This document shows, one piece after another, positions 46,077 to 56,949 of a stretch of 64,000 nt of DNA. This DNA comes from Amblyomma americanum (lineage: Eukaryota > Arthropoda > Arachnida > Ixodida > Ixodidae). Made by a program: the position numbers and the translations under genes. Position 1 is the first letter of the stretch. The number at the start of each line of letters is the position of its first letter. The stretch spans positions 159,573,124 through 159,637,123 of the forward strand of contig NC_135498.1 of the NCBI RefSeq assembly GCF_052857255.1, written 5' to 3'. Under the pieces are notes generated by a model. It was given only the letters and a program-made list of their open reading frames with translations. It was not told where the DNA came from and made no database searches.

Positions 46077-46652
46077 CAAATAGGCTTTTTGAATTAGAAG
46101 GGCGCTTTTTTCGACTTAGCATTGTCAACGGTGTAGTACATCAAATACAGCTGAGACGCGCTAACTAGGGGGCTGGTTAACTAATATTGAATAGTTAACT
46201 TTTATCTATTACTGTTAGGCTCGCTATTTACTAAGAGGCGATGAGCGCATCGTAAGTAATATTTGTATCAGTTTTTAGAAACTTTAAAATGCGGTAACCG
46301 TCGTCACTGTGACCAAAAAATTTTCGTGACGTCGCGAAAAATACACGCGTTTTCGAAAAGCTTGCCGGCAAAGTAACTTCTCCAGTGCACGTAAATTGTC
46401 GAAGTAGGCAAAATTTGTTCGGCCACAGCACGGTCGTTAAACCATTATCGAAATAGGAAGCACTGATATTGATATTACTTAGGGTGCGCTGCATGCCTTT
46501 TAATAATTAAGGATCCTACCAGTAATACGTGAAGGTTATCTACTCAATATTAGTTAACCACTGCTAGTTAGCATTTGGCTGTGTTGTGATGCGCTACTCT
46601 ACTGGCAATGCTATACCTAAAAAAGCGTTCTTTTACCTCAAAAAGCCTATCT
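46077..46652. mobile_element. 576-bp foldback element
   Basis: The left half is the approximate reverse complement of the right half along nearly its whole length. Matching words include TAGGCTTTTTGA (left end) with TCAAAAAGCCTA (right end), GGTTAACTAATATTGA with TCAATATTAGTTAACC, and GTAAGTAATAT with ATATTACTTA-like sequence nearer the centre. TAAA lies directly outside both ends and may be the target duplication. No transposase; a non-autonomous foldback or MITE. Confidence 0.8.
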
Positions 46653-46803
46653 TAAAAATGTTAAGCCTGAGGTGAAATAACCTGTGTATTGTCGCCGTCT
46701 CCATTAAACTATCCGAACAACATATAGTTGATAAAAATGGCACTTTTTCTGCAATTTATTTCAGTAAGCTTCTTAGTGCACAGAAATTTTCTTATTAGCA
46801 TAG

Positions 46804-47667
46804 TGTGATGACCCCCATAATGCGCAGGTCCACACGGGACGGAGAGGCAAAGAGACACCGTATGGCTCAGTTTAAACAAACAGATATATTCAATAATTAT
46901 ACATGATTAAGATTCAGAGGCTGGGGCGTCCGAGCTTACGTGCCGACGACTTCATGGGGGCGATGGAGGGACTCCGGAGTTGAGCTCGAGCGGTTGCTGG
47001 CAGAAGCTGCACGCCGTCGGGCTTCGGCGCTGAAGGCCCTCTTGGCGAACGATGTCGTCCTAAGCGTCCTTCTTCCGTACTGCTCGTCGATTTTTATATC
47101 CTCTTCTCCCCACACTCCCTAGGGTGAGGACGCCCACGCCGGAGGGGAAGGAGGGGGGCTAAGGCTTTCACTTGGGCGCACAAACATACCACCGCACTTA
47201 TGGCCTCGCCCCCCTCACGTGTTGAGTCCGAGGGAAAGAAGGTTGTCTTCGAGGTAGCGCATAGCGTCGGCTGTGGTAAGGCGCGCTCTGGCCCGCTGAC
47301 AGCAGTTCCCGCGGGTCACCGGCCTCCGTTCTCCATCCATCAACTGACACTCGCTCCTCAAGGTAAGGCGCGCTCTGGCCCGCTGACAGTTCCCGCGGGT
47401 CATCGGCCGGGAAAGTGGTCCCTTGTCCTGGGATGTGCTCGGGAGGCCTCCCCTGGAACCGCCACGGCAATTGGGGAGGATAAAGCCCGTTTCCCCGCGG
47501 CGGCGGCGGCGGGTCCGGTTGGGTCCGGTTGGGCTTAAACCCCTTCGTTCTGGTGGTCACTCTCAAAGAGCATGGCTGGGTAATTGATGATGCCGCTGTC
47601 ATCTGGGTCTCCGTCTACGCCGCGCCGTCGAACGCGGAACCTCGTAGCACACACAAGGGACGTCACA
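46804..47667 (-). mobile_element. Candidate solo LTR
   Basis: 864 bases that begin TGTGA and end TCACA, flanked by ATAG on both sides (46800-46803 and 47668-47671). A TATA box lies on the minus strand (GATATAAAAATC, complement about 47085-47100), so the LTR reads leftward. A 50-base segment (47275-47327) is repeated 87 bases on (47362-47411). There is no second LTR or interior. Confidence 0.6.
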
Positions 47668-47806
47668 ATAGACAAACACAATATGCAGCCCATGGCGTTA
47701 AAGCTGACTAAGGCTTCGGACTAGCTTTCTTCATTCCTAGACCTCTGCTTTTTCTTTTCCGTGAATTAGTGTTGAGCATATCTTTTTAATTTTGCGTTTT
47801 CTTCTC

Positions 47807-48584
47807 TTAGTTTCTATCTTTTTGTTCCCAGTCGCTGTGATCGCTGTCCGCGGAGTCGCCGCTGTCATCGCTGTGATCATTGTGATCACTGTCATCGCTG
47901 TTTTCGGAGTCACCGCTGTGATCGCTGTCCTCAGAGTCACCGCTGTCATCGCTATCATTGCCATCATCAGTGTCATCGCTGTCATGGCAGTTGTTGGAAA
48001 CTTTCCCAGTGCCCTCAACCGCTTTACCAAAAACAGAAAAACATTTCTCGCGCTCAAGCTGCGCAAGCGAATCTCGCAGCGTTTCAAGCAACCTTTTTGG
48101 CTCTTCTCGGTTTTCCTCATACTTGCTCATTCGTTTTTCTTCCAACTTCGCGATCTTCTCCTTCAGCTCTCGCATCTGCGCCAGCATCATTCTTCCTCTT
48201 TCTTGTTCTCTTTCTCTCTCAATTTCTCTTTCTTTCCTCCTCTCCTCTCTATCATCTGCCCTTTCCTTCTCTCGCTGTTCTCTTTCCTCTTGCCTATTCA
48301 TCCTTTCCGCCTCTCTTTCGAGTTGTCGTTGTTTCATCTCTTCTTTCAGCCTCTCTCTTTCCATCTGCATCCGCTCTTTTTCAGCTTCTCTTGCCATCTC
48401 TCTTTCCATCTGCCTCTGCTTTTCCTTTTCCGCTTCGTGTTCTCTTTCTCTCTGGCTTTGCTTCTCTCTCTTGCTCAATAGGTCTTTCATTCTGCCTCTC
48501 CTTCTCCTTCTGCCTTTCTACTTCTCTCTGCCTCTCCCTCTCCTCCTCGTCCTTGTAAAGGCGATCAAAGTAGGCTTGAAGTTC
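47807..48584 (-). pseudogene. Charged coiled-coil exon with acidic tail
   Basis: On the minus strand a pyrimidine-rich CTCTTTTTCAG ends at 48585, a good splice acceptor, and the frame from 48584 codes ELQAYFDRLYKDEEERERQR. After a frameshift near 48490 a 227-codon frame continues: Glu/Arg-rich coiled coil, then ELKEKIAKLEEKRMSKYEEN, then a tail of alternating Ser, Asp, Gly and Asn. It stops at 47807. I do not know the family. It could be the last exon of a host gene (if the frameshift is an artefact) or a pseudogene. Confidence 0.45.
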
Positions 48585-48689
48585 CTGAAAAAGAGAGTAT
48601 ATTGGTCAGCTGGCTTTCCGCTTCTTGATAGCATCAATGTATTAGGAATCTGAATGATGTGTAAGGATCTCCAATGCCCTTTGACAACC

Positions 48690-49220
48690 TTGAAACTGCA
48701 ACAAACATGCCAGGATGCAATGATCGTTCATTTCGCGGACGACAGCCTCTTGCTTCGATACTGAGCTGCTGGCGTCTGTCCGGTGCGCAAGATACTGCGC
48801 CCACTTTAGATCACAGCTTGTTTTCCCATCAAGCTAACAGCCTGAACAAATAATCTGGATCTAAATTTTCTCGGATGCGTGTCGTTGAGATGAGGAGGGT
48901 AAACATTATTTTCGTCGACAAAGGTAGCAATTGGCGTGGGGTTATAGCCCCATTAAGTGGCCATGAGCCCGTGGCGTTGGGCGACTTCTAGGGCTCCACA
49001 ACTCGGATCTGTGTGTCCGAGTCGGAACTGAGCAATGCGGCCTCTTACTGATCTGGATTTGAGAGCTGCAAACCTCGCGGAAGGGTGTCCTGAAGGCAAG
49101 CCCAGAGTATGTGGGATAGAGTGGCATGTTGGCCACATAGTTTACAGGAACGGGAGCAGACCCCTGGCTAAATGCGGGCATATATAGCGGGGTTGAGGAA
49201 GGTGTTCGAGAAAAATATTT
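48690..49220 (-). mobile_element. 3' part of an I-like LINE
   Basis: On the minus strand, reading across frames, CSRSCKLCGQHAT and SHxLWAC are the C-terminal zinc motif of I-like LINEs. It is followed by decayed tail sequence. A SINE abuts it at 49248. Confidence 0.5.
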
Positions 49221-49247
49221 ATAGTAGCTCTATGTTAGCATCCAATA

Positions 49248-49455
49248 ATAATAATAATTTGTTTGGGGGAAAGCAAATGGCGCAGTATCTCTCATACATC
49301 GTTGGACGCCTGAAGCACGCCGTAAGGGAAGGGATAAAGGAGGGAGTGAAAGAAGAAAGGAAGAAAGAGGGCTGCGGAATAATTTCGGCCACCTGGGGAT
49401 CTTTAATGTGCACTGACATGGCACAGCACACGGGCGCCTTGGCGTTTTGCCTCCA
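49248..49455 (-). mobile_element. tRNA-derived SINE, head missing
   Basis: The left end is an (AAT)n tail; the body matches the family core up to CATAAAAACGCAG. The tRNA-like head is missing, replaced by a repeated piece of the same SINE. Confidence 0.8.
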
Positions 49456-49568
49456 TAAAAACGCAGGGAAGGAATACAGGAGGGACTGAGAGAAGAAAGG
49501 AAGAAAGAGGTGCCGTAGTGGAGGGCTCCGGAATCATTTCAACCACATGGGGATCTTTAACGTGCATT
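49456..49568 (-). repeat. Tandem partial duplicate of the SINE body
   Basis: Repeats the segment around 49325-49430, for example AGAAGAAAGGAAGAAAGAGG and GGGGATCTTTAACGTGCA, then stops at GACAAC where LINE sequence begins. Confidence 0.75.
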
Positions 49569-49990
49569 GACAACATGATTCATTCAATCCACCCATCTCC
49601 CTCACCCTTGGCACCCAACCCATCCCACTGGTAGACAAAATCCGCGTGTTTGGGCTTGGTCTTCACTCCCATGGCGCGCACGAAGAAGTCATAAAGACAC
49701 TCCAAACACACGGTCAACAGACCACCCAATTGATTCGGCGCATAGCGAACCGCCGGGCTGGCCTCCGCGAGCTACACACGACACGCGTCCCCCAGTCTTA
49801 CGTCATAAGCCGCACGTTATATGCCCTTCCGTACCGACCCGTCAAACTAAAGGAGAGAAACCGGATAAATACGCTCCTGCGAAGTTGCACAAAAACGGCT
49901 CTACGTCTTTGCTCCAGCACCTCAAACGACGGACTCTTCAAACTCGGTGTCCGCAACACTTTTGAGGCGTCCAGAGAGCGCGCGCCGGAC
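49569..49990 (+). mobile_element. LINE reverse-transcriptase thumb fragment
   Basis: The frame includes KIRVFGLGLHSHGAHEEVIK, then RRIANRRAGL and YVISRTLYALPY, ending KLGVRNTFE. This matches the region after YADD in I-like LINEs and is the same family as 61437-61925. It is cut at both ends. Confidence 0.78.
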
Positions 49991-50232
49991 TAAGTTGTGT
50001 GGCGTGTCGGCTCCGTCGTTTTTCGGCTGGAGCCACGGCTAAATCTTCTTCACCCCTACAAGACCGATGCCTTTCGACGCAGCAAGCAATCTGCATTACG
50101 TGGACAGGTGAGCTCAAGTTTGCTAATTTTACGGCCGAATTACACCCGATCACCTGGGCGACGCTATTTGGCCCAACGGCGTCGGCGTTCCAGCCGACGC
50201 GCGGCTGCGTGGAACCGGCCTCTCGAGGTAAA

Positions 50233-51786
50233 ATGGCTGACCCTGCATCATTTGCGAGGGGTTACGATCCCGACGGCATAATCTGAACGACAGTTTCAAC
50301 ATCGGAAGGGGACAACTCCGCTTCTGTTCCGAAATTTCGGCACCAATCTCTCATCGAAGCGGTCGCGCGCCGCTCGGTCGTTCAAGCCAAGCTTGCGGCG
50401 TCCATCGCTGCCCTGGCCTCCGGCACACTGGCTGGCAAGACGCAGCCTCCTGCCTCGTGCGCTGCAGGAAGCAAAGGCAAGGCCCGTCCTAACTGGAAGC
50501 CTCGCCCACTCCCAAGACCGGGACCAGACGACTTCTTGGTTGTGCTAAACCCACGCAAACATATGTCGCTGCACCAAGCATTTTCAGAGAACGGCTACGT
50601 CGCCGCCATTATGGCCTACCTCGGGCCCGAGGTAGCAAGGTATGTTATGGTTCTACCATCCCGTGAACAAAACCTCATTGTGATTTACACCCCGAACCCG
50701 GCGGCGACTGATCGGCTCCTCGGGGACATCTCCATTAACACCGAACATGGGAAGATTCCACTCCACGGATACCTTCGACAAGACGGAGGCGATGTGTGCC
50801 ACGGCGTCATCACCGTCAGCAACTGGGACACTACTGAATTGCTTCGGAAGTAGGTGCAGTGGAGGGCAGGCAGTATCGCCGAGGTTAGGAAATTCGGCTC
50901 CTCTAAAAAAGCTCGGATCACCTTAGCCGGGAGGGAAAAACCACGCTTTGTGCACTACGAGAACATGCTCATCCCTGTGCAAAACTACTACCGTACGATC
51001 CCTGCTTGCGTCCTGTGTGGGGCCGTTGGCCACCGAGTGGGTGCTTGTGCCAGCACGCAGCCGAACACATGCGGTCTGTGTGGGCAACAGGCCCCGCTTC
51101 AGGAGGGAGCGCGGGCCCCTCACGAATGTGTGCCGCGGTGCTCGGTTTGTGCCAGTGCACACGTCACTAACTCGCGGGAGTGTGCGGCGAAATTCCGCAA
51201 GCACAAGATGACCACCCCAAAGAAAAAAGCTGCCAAGAAGAAGAGCCGCCATTTTGGCCGCCCCGGTGAGTTACCAAGACGGGACAATAAAACCGAGAAG
51301 CCGGCGACACCCACCGGAGTAGCCAGCAAGCGCCCGTCGACGCAGCCGCCACCACACGGCGACACTGGAAAGCAGTCGACAACGCCACCACACGACAAGA
51401 CCAGGGCCTGGGTCAACGCCGTGAAACATGGAACGCAGGTGAGCGGTTCGGACAGGCCTGCCTCCTCCTCCCCTCCCTCCTGCCCCCCTGCGGCACGCGG
51501 TGCAGAGCAAACCAAAATAGCAGATCTTGAGGGAAAAATTGAGATGCTGCTCGAGGAAACGGCGCTCCTAGAATCGCAATCAAAACAGCCTATTACTTCC
51601 CCCTCTCGCCCCGCTACCGAGGCAATGGAGAGTGAGCCCGCGGCACCGAACGCCGCACTGAACGCGGATGCTGCACTTGAGGCCCGTCTAGAGGCCCGCA
51701 TGGACGCCCGTTTCAATACCCAAGAAAGTCAAATTTCCGCGGTAGTCACCTCCGCGATCGCCAAAATGACGGAAGTTAGGGTTTAG
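50233..51786 (+). pseudogene. LINE ORF1 (gag-like) with two premature stops
   Basis: ATG at 50233 starts MADPASFARGYDPDGII. A TGA at 50284-50286 and a TAG at 50851-50853 interrupt an otherwise single frame that ends at TAG 51784-51786 (about 517 codons). The C-terminal half has zinc knuckles CVLCGAVGHRVGAC, CGLCGQQAP and CSVCASAH, then a Lys/Pro-rich region and a short coiled coil. The frame is otherwise intact, so the copy is fairly young. GC-rich sequence at 49991-50232 may be its 5' UTR. ORF2 is missing downstream. Confidence 0.8.
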
Positions 51787-53039
51787 AATGAAGCGTTCCT
51801 AGCACGGAGCACCAACACGAACAGGCAGTCACATTAATCTCCTCTTCTTTGTTCGCCCATTCTTGCGAGAGGCAACATCGTGTTCCACTGCCACTTCGTC
51901 GTAACAATATATACATAATTGGACACTCCGGAAATAACACAGTTGAGCAACTGATCCTGAAGTTAACATGATTTTTATGCATTGCTCTTAGAAGCACTGT
52001 CCTCTGTGCGTCGTGTTCCATACCCCAATCTTTATACCACTATTCTGTGAAAAAAAATAGAAGCCGGTAACGGCTCAGCGGATTCAGTAAGGGTTGCAGT
52101 TTTACAAAGAATGGAGTCACCTGGAAACAGTCGAACGGAAACAGAGTCAGAAGTTACTTGGGTTATATCATTATTGCTAAATTGTTACTATGTAATAAAA
52201 AGAACCAAGGGCCTATAACACTGCCGTGCGGCTCAATCACTAAATTTGCCTTTTATTTCTTCGCGTTCGTCTTTGTTCTTGAGGTATCAACTTGCCCAAC
52301 TAATGAGGTAACAAGGGAATGAAATCAATTCCAACTTCTAGAGTATTTTAAGTGCTCAACATTATCGCATGCTTTACAGAATTGTAACTATCGCACGCCT
52401 ATTTGACAAGAGTCATCAAGTAGGGCCATTGAAATTCATGTACTCTTTACATTATTTCCGTAAAACTGGACATCCGCTTCCTGAATCGGTGCAGGTGTGG
52501 TGAAACATTTTTTAAATATCAGATACAATCAATCATAACCTTCCAAATTATGCTACAATAACTTGCCGCACGTTCAGGTAATTAATACGGGTCTTTAATT
52601 AAACACTGTGAATTTATTTCCATTTCGAGTGATGGCACGACACGAGATCTGTTTAAATGAGATTGTACACTAGCGTTATGAATAAAATAAAAATTATATT
52701 TGGCATTCGGCATTTTGCCATTACGTTCCCATCTCAACTCAACGGCAACTGCCGTTAATAGATGCCGATATAATTCATGGGGAAGCTATATGACGTGATT
52801 ATCGTATCCTGCCGCCTAATTAAGACCTACAGCTTTTTAACGCAATAATTTTCAGTACATCAGTACCCCTTTTCCTAGCAGAAAACCTGGCCACTCTAAA
52901 GAGTATATCAGAATGCCCGAATGCCGGAACGACCGTCCCCAGCACGCCATAGCATTAAGGTTACTTGAAGAAAGTACTGTTTAAATTACCATGTCGTATC
53001 CAATACATGAAGCAAACCAACACTCATCGAAACCAAGCA
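51787..53039. other. Nothing recognised
   Basis: AT-rich. No gene, repeat or RNA motif recognised. Confidence 0.45.
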
Positions 53040-53228
53040 GCATAGTGGAATGTTTTGTGTTCAAAAACTGGTGATGTTGATCAATGAGAAATATCAGTGT
53101 AGTTACTTTTACCTCTGAAATATAATTGATTAGAAAGTATGAAAGCAACCATACGCCGCCAGTGAGATCTGAACCACGACCTCCGAGTTTTTGCATTTGT
53201 TGGGCTACCAACTTGGCCACGGCGCCAA
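53040..53228 (-). mobile_element. tRNA-derived SINE, separate family
   Basis: On the minus strand, box A TGGCCAAGTTGG (complement 53208-53219) and box B GGTTCAGATCTC (complement 53163-53174) are 33 bases apart. The body to the left does not match the Ruka-type core. The boundary at the left is approximate. Confidence 0.6.
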
Positions 53229-53919
53229 CTGCTCAATCTTAAATCTTCGAAGTATTTGTGTTGAGTGCAACCTATCCTCGAAAATACTCACCAGCGTCAC
53301 CTTCGAGCACAGCGGCGGATGAAGTGCGTCCTATATTGCCTCGATTACCAGGTAGGAATAAGAACGATCGGTGAGGGCGGAAGCTAGGCGAGGTAGCATA
53401 AGAGGGTTCTCGCTTACCTTCCGTATTTAGCTAAGCACTCTAAGGGTGGAAGGTAAAAGATGACACTGTGCACCTCAGTGTAAATAACCAGGTTTTCTCC
53501 GAAACTTCTTTGGTTGACCCCTTCAATGCAGACTTCGTGAAACCGGTACCGGCAGCAAATACTGAGGTTGGCATTGCACTCGGTTACCAACGCCAAGAAA
53601 CAATATTTAGGGAACCAATGAATCAAATGGAAATTTGCCGGACATTTAGAAATTCAAAAGCAGCAACTCTACTGATATTGATAGTCTTCAGAGAAGACCC
53701 TTGAAATTGGTTATAGACATTAATGCGCCGTGTCATGAATATGTTATTCGCACTAAATTAAGGATCCGGTTATTCCAAATAGGAAGACGATGTCAAGTAC
53801 ATTCCTTGTTTTGAAAGGCGGTGACAAAAACTACATGAATAATTACAAGCTCATATTTCTAAAGGTATAGAGAAACTGATGTTTGTACTTGTTACTATAT
53901 TCATTTGTAAACATATAGA
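53229..53919. other. Nothing recognised
   Basis: Short open frames only, with no motif. Confidence 0.4.
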
Positions 53920-54830
53920 CTCATAAAATGTCAGCATGGCTTTTGTCAAGGAAAGTAAAAGGGATGACAGCGAAAAGTTTTGAGAGCAATAAACTTACCC
54001 TCGACATATTTATTGATTATAATAAGAAATTTCACTGCCTAAATCATAATTTATTATTTAGTGAACTTAACGCATTTGATGTTTGTGGTGCACCATTTTT
54101 CTTTGAGTCATACCTACGTGATCGCACACAAAAGTTTCAATATAGAATGATTCTCCCTCTTCCAGAATATTTGCTTCCGGTGTACCACAAGGTAGAGTAT
54201 TGAGGCCCTTTCTATTGAACATAAGCATTAATGACATTGTCCACCAAAACATCGATGTTTCATTCATTCTTTACGCAGATAACACAAGCCTGTTTGTCTC
54301 TGGCCATGAAACGACGAAGCGGTTGCGAAAGGAGGGAGGGCATTTTCTGAACTTTTGGATTGACCTCTACGCAATGACTTAAATATAGATACGCATAAAT
54401 GGAAAGCAATATTGGTTATGGCCAGAAAAAAATAAGCACGTGTACCACAAAACATATCACTAGGGGACACATCCCTCTAAATAGTTTGCAAACACAAAAT
54501 TTTTGGTGTAACAGTTCATACTGATATGACGCGGACTGACCACACTGAAACCATTTCAAAATCATTTCGTCACCCACTACACCGCTGTCGCGATGAGGTC
54601 ATTCTCTTCCTGAAAAAGCGATATGTTAGGTTCTACCGAGCTTTCCTAATGTCACATGTTAGCTATTGTTGCTGGGGGTGGGGCACCGCCAGGATACGAA
54701 ACATTCAGAGCATTTTGCTTGTGCAAAAAAAAAAAATTCTTGATTTTCATTGCGTATGTACCTTACTTCTATCCTTCAAAATAACTCTCTTCTCGCTACC
54801 GGATAATACGCCGAAAAAGTGTTTATGAAT
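53920..54830 (+). pseudogene. CR1-like reverse transcriptase, decayed
   Basis: Pieces in three frames: LDIFIDYNKKFHCLNHNLLF, YLRDRTQKFQY, INDIVHQNIDVSFILYADNT and SHVSYCCWGWG. These are CR1/Jockey-type motifs. The catalytic YADD reads YADN (54272-54283), which removes one metal-binding aspartate. Frameshifts break it several times. No endonuclease is present. Confidence 0.82.
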
Positions 54831-55834
54831 TCTGTCTTATTCATTCATTTCTGTGGTGCAATAATATGTTTATTATTTGCTTTAAACCATATCGCAATTA
54901 ACAGCGCACAAGGGAGCCTACAGTGCCCACTGCGCTAATAAATGATGAACACCTTTCATTCTCACTGTCTACATGTTGCAGTCAATAAAATACAGAGTGT
55001 GTTTCTTACAAAATTAGTTGGCAACCGCAACCCGAAAACAAATGTGCGATATATTTGTGCCTAACTAAAGACAGCCGTTATACTGTCGTGTAGTAGTTAT
55101 GGCAGTTCCGGCAGTGATGAAGATAGCGAAAGACGGCTTTCAAAAGAAACTGTTTATTGGGCTGACCTGCGCCCTCAATGAACTGAATGACTCGGCGGCG
55201 GCGAAAGGAACAAGCGTGCTCGGCAATCGTCGAACAAAATGCCCGCCGCTCTCGGTCGTGCTCAATTTAAAGCTGATAGTGAACTTTCGAGATAGGGCGT
55301 GCAAAGTTACTACAACAGTCGGGAACAACGTAGAATCAGCTCCGCCTGAATGCGATCAATCGAGATAAATCTGGCTGCGTCTTTCATCACAAACTGATAA
55401 AGACGTGTTCCGGCGGCTTTGAAGAATTAACAAAGAACCTGTCCAAAGATTAGCGGCAATATTTTCAGTTTCAATTGATTCAAGTAAAAATGACGCAAAG
55501 TAATGATTTTTGTTTGTTTTGATGCCAGTCCTGACATCTTTGCTAAAAAAATTGAAGGGACACTCAAACTCCGCCTCCAGGATTCGGAGCGATAGGGTTA
55601 AGCAGTTAATTATTCATATGTCCCTGGGAGTCCTCACACCACTTCTGTGCAATGGTGCCGCGGTTAAGGGGTGCGCCACTGCCTTGGGATGCCAGGTGCT
55701 GCCACCGGTGGGTCTTGTGCCACCCAAGGTGCTCTTGCCCAGCAGGCTCTCGCGGTCAATAATTAATTTAACTACCACCTGCCAAAGTGGTCAGTTCTCA
55801 AACAATCCGGTGGGTAGGTTGTGATGCCGCCACA
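54831..55834. other. Nothing recognised
   Basis: An 89-codon plus-strand frame (55099-55368) has no motif. The stretch 55660-55800 is rich in CCACC/GGTGG words and leads into palindromes. Confidence 0.4.
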
Positions 55835-55865
55835 AGGTCACGTGACCTAGGTAGTCTACCTAGGT
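55835..55865. repeat. Two overlapping palindromes
   Basis: AGGTCACGTGACCT (55835-55848) is a perfect palindrome with an E-box core and inverted AGGTCA half-sites. ACCTAGGTAG and CTACCTAGGT (55845-55854 and 55856-55865) flank a single T. Confidence 0.85.
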
Positions 55866-55986
55866 TGATTCTGCAGGGGTGGCTGCCTGGGCCACATTAC
55901 GCTTCTCTATTTATCGCTCACAACGCCGACGAAGGATTTTCTGGGTAACGAGGCATTTAACAGTACCGCGTTAAAAATTGACTTTT

Positions 55987-56457
55987 TTATGTGAGTAGTG
56001 CTAATTCACTGTGATACTGCGTGCGCTGCTGCCTTGTACGATCCCCAGGTACTGTCAAGCACCTTATGAACAGCTCTTTCTCCTCTAAACCCCCCCCCCC
56101 CCCACGATATGTTTGAAATAAATATCTATGTATTGTATCACTGGCGGGCGCCAGGCGGCACTTGAGATGGAACCCGTCAGCACCCGCATGCGAGGCGGAT
56201 ACACAAAAAATTAGGCCCCAATTCTGGTTTCGCATGAGATGATAAAGCTTCTGTAGAAATGTTCTCTTTGATGCTGGCACAAGGAAATTATCTGCATGGA
56301 CAAAGCCTTGCGTTACATTTATAACTGCGTAAAACGCGCAGTTCAGGTCCATATTTGATTCAAAATGCAACAACCACCCACTCAAGCCATCGAATCTTAG
56401 CTGGGGCCATATTAGATCGAGCTCAGATTTAAAGCGCCTGTGAACGGCATACGGCAT
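55987..56457 (-). other. Unrecognised 156-codon ORF
   Basis: Begins MPYAVHRRFKSELDLIW and is free of stops for 471 bases, crossing a run of about 14 Cs (56091-56104) that codes a Gly stretch. A second frame (56752-56462) lies upstream on the same strand. No domain recognised; could be chance or a decayed transposon protein. Confidence 0.2.
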
Positions 56458-56949
56458 TGGTTTACCGCCGTATTGCCGCGGACGCCGACCACTCTCTGCG
56501 ACGTGAGTCCAGTGACAAGAGTAAACTCTCAGGCCTTGTGTGAAGAAGTTGTCTGGGAGCAGCTATGATGCTCTCCGCCCTTTCCTTTGATCTCGCGCTA
56601 CGTTCTTTTACGCCAGGGCACCACGCGATCCTGCAGAACTCGACAAATGCCTGTAATTGTTGACGCAGTGGAACTTGGTCGATAATTCCGGGCCCCTGCT
56701 GTATGGCCTGTATCACGGTCGATATTTTTACTGTGGCGGCAAACTTCGGCATGCGTAATTAACCAGGACGCTCCGCTTACAGACAGAGATAAAGGAATGA
56801 AAAAAGTGTTTCGAGGAATCTTTGAGGCCAACCGGCGCAGACCGCTATCAGTAACTTCGGTGCTACCGAAATCCTCGTCATGAACACTTCATCGCCTGCG
56901 TTCGCCTTGGTTCGTGGCCATTTTGAAACGTCTTGGACAATGATGTGAC

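Noticed and set aside
47792..48653. Hydrophobic plus-strand ORFs of about 230 codons
   Set aside because: They are antisense to the Glu/Arg/Asp-rich coiled-coil frame; the Val/Ile/Leu/Ser composition is a by-product.
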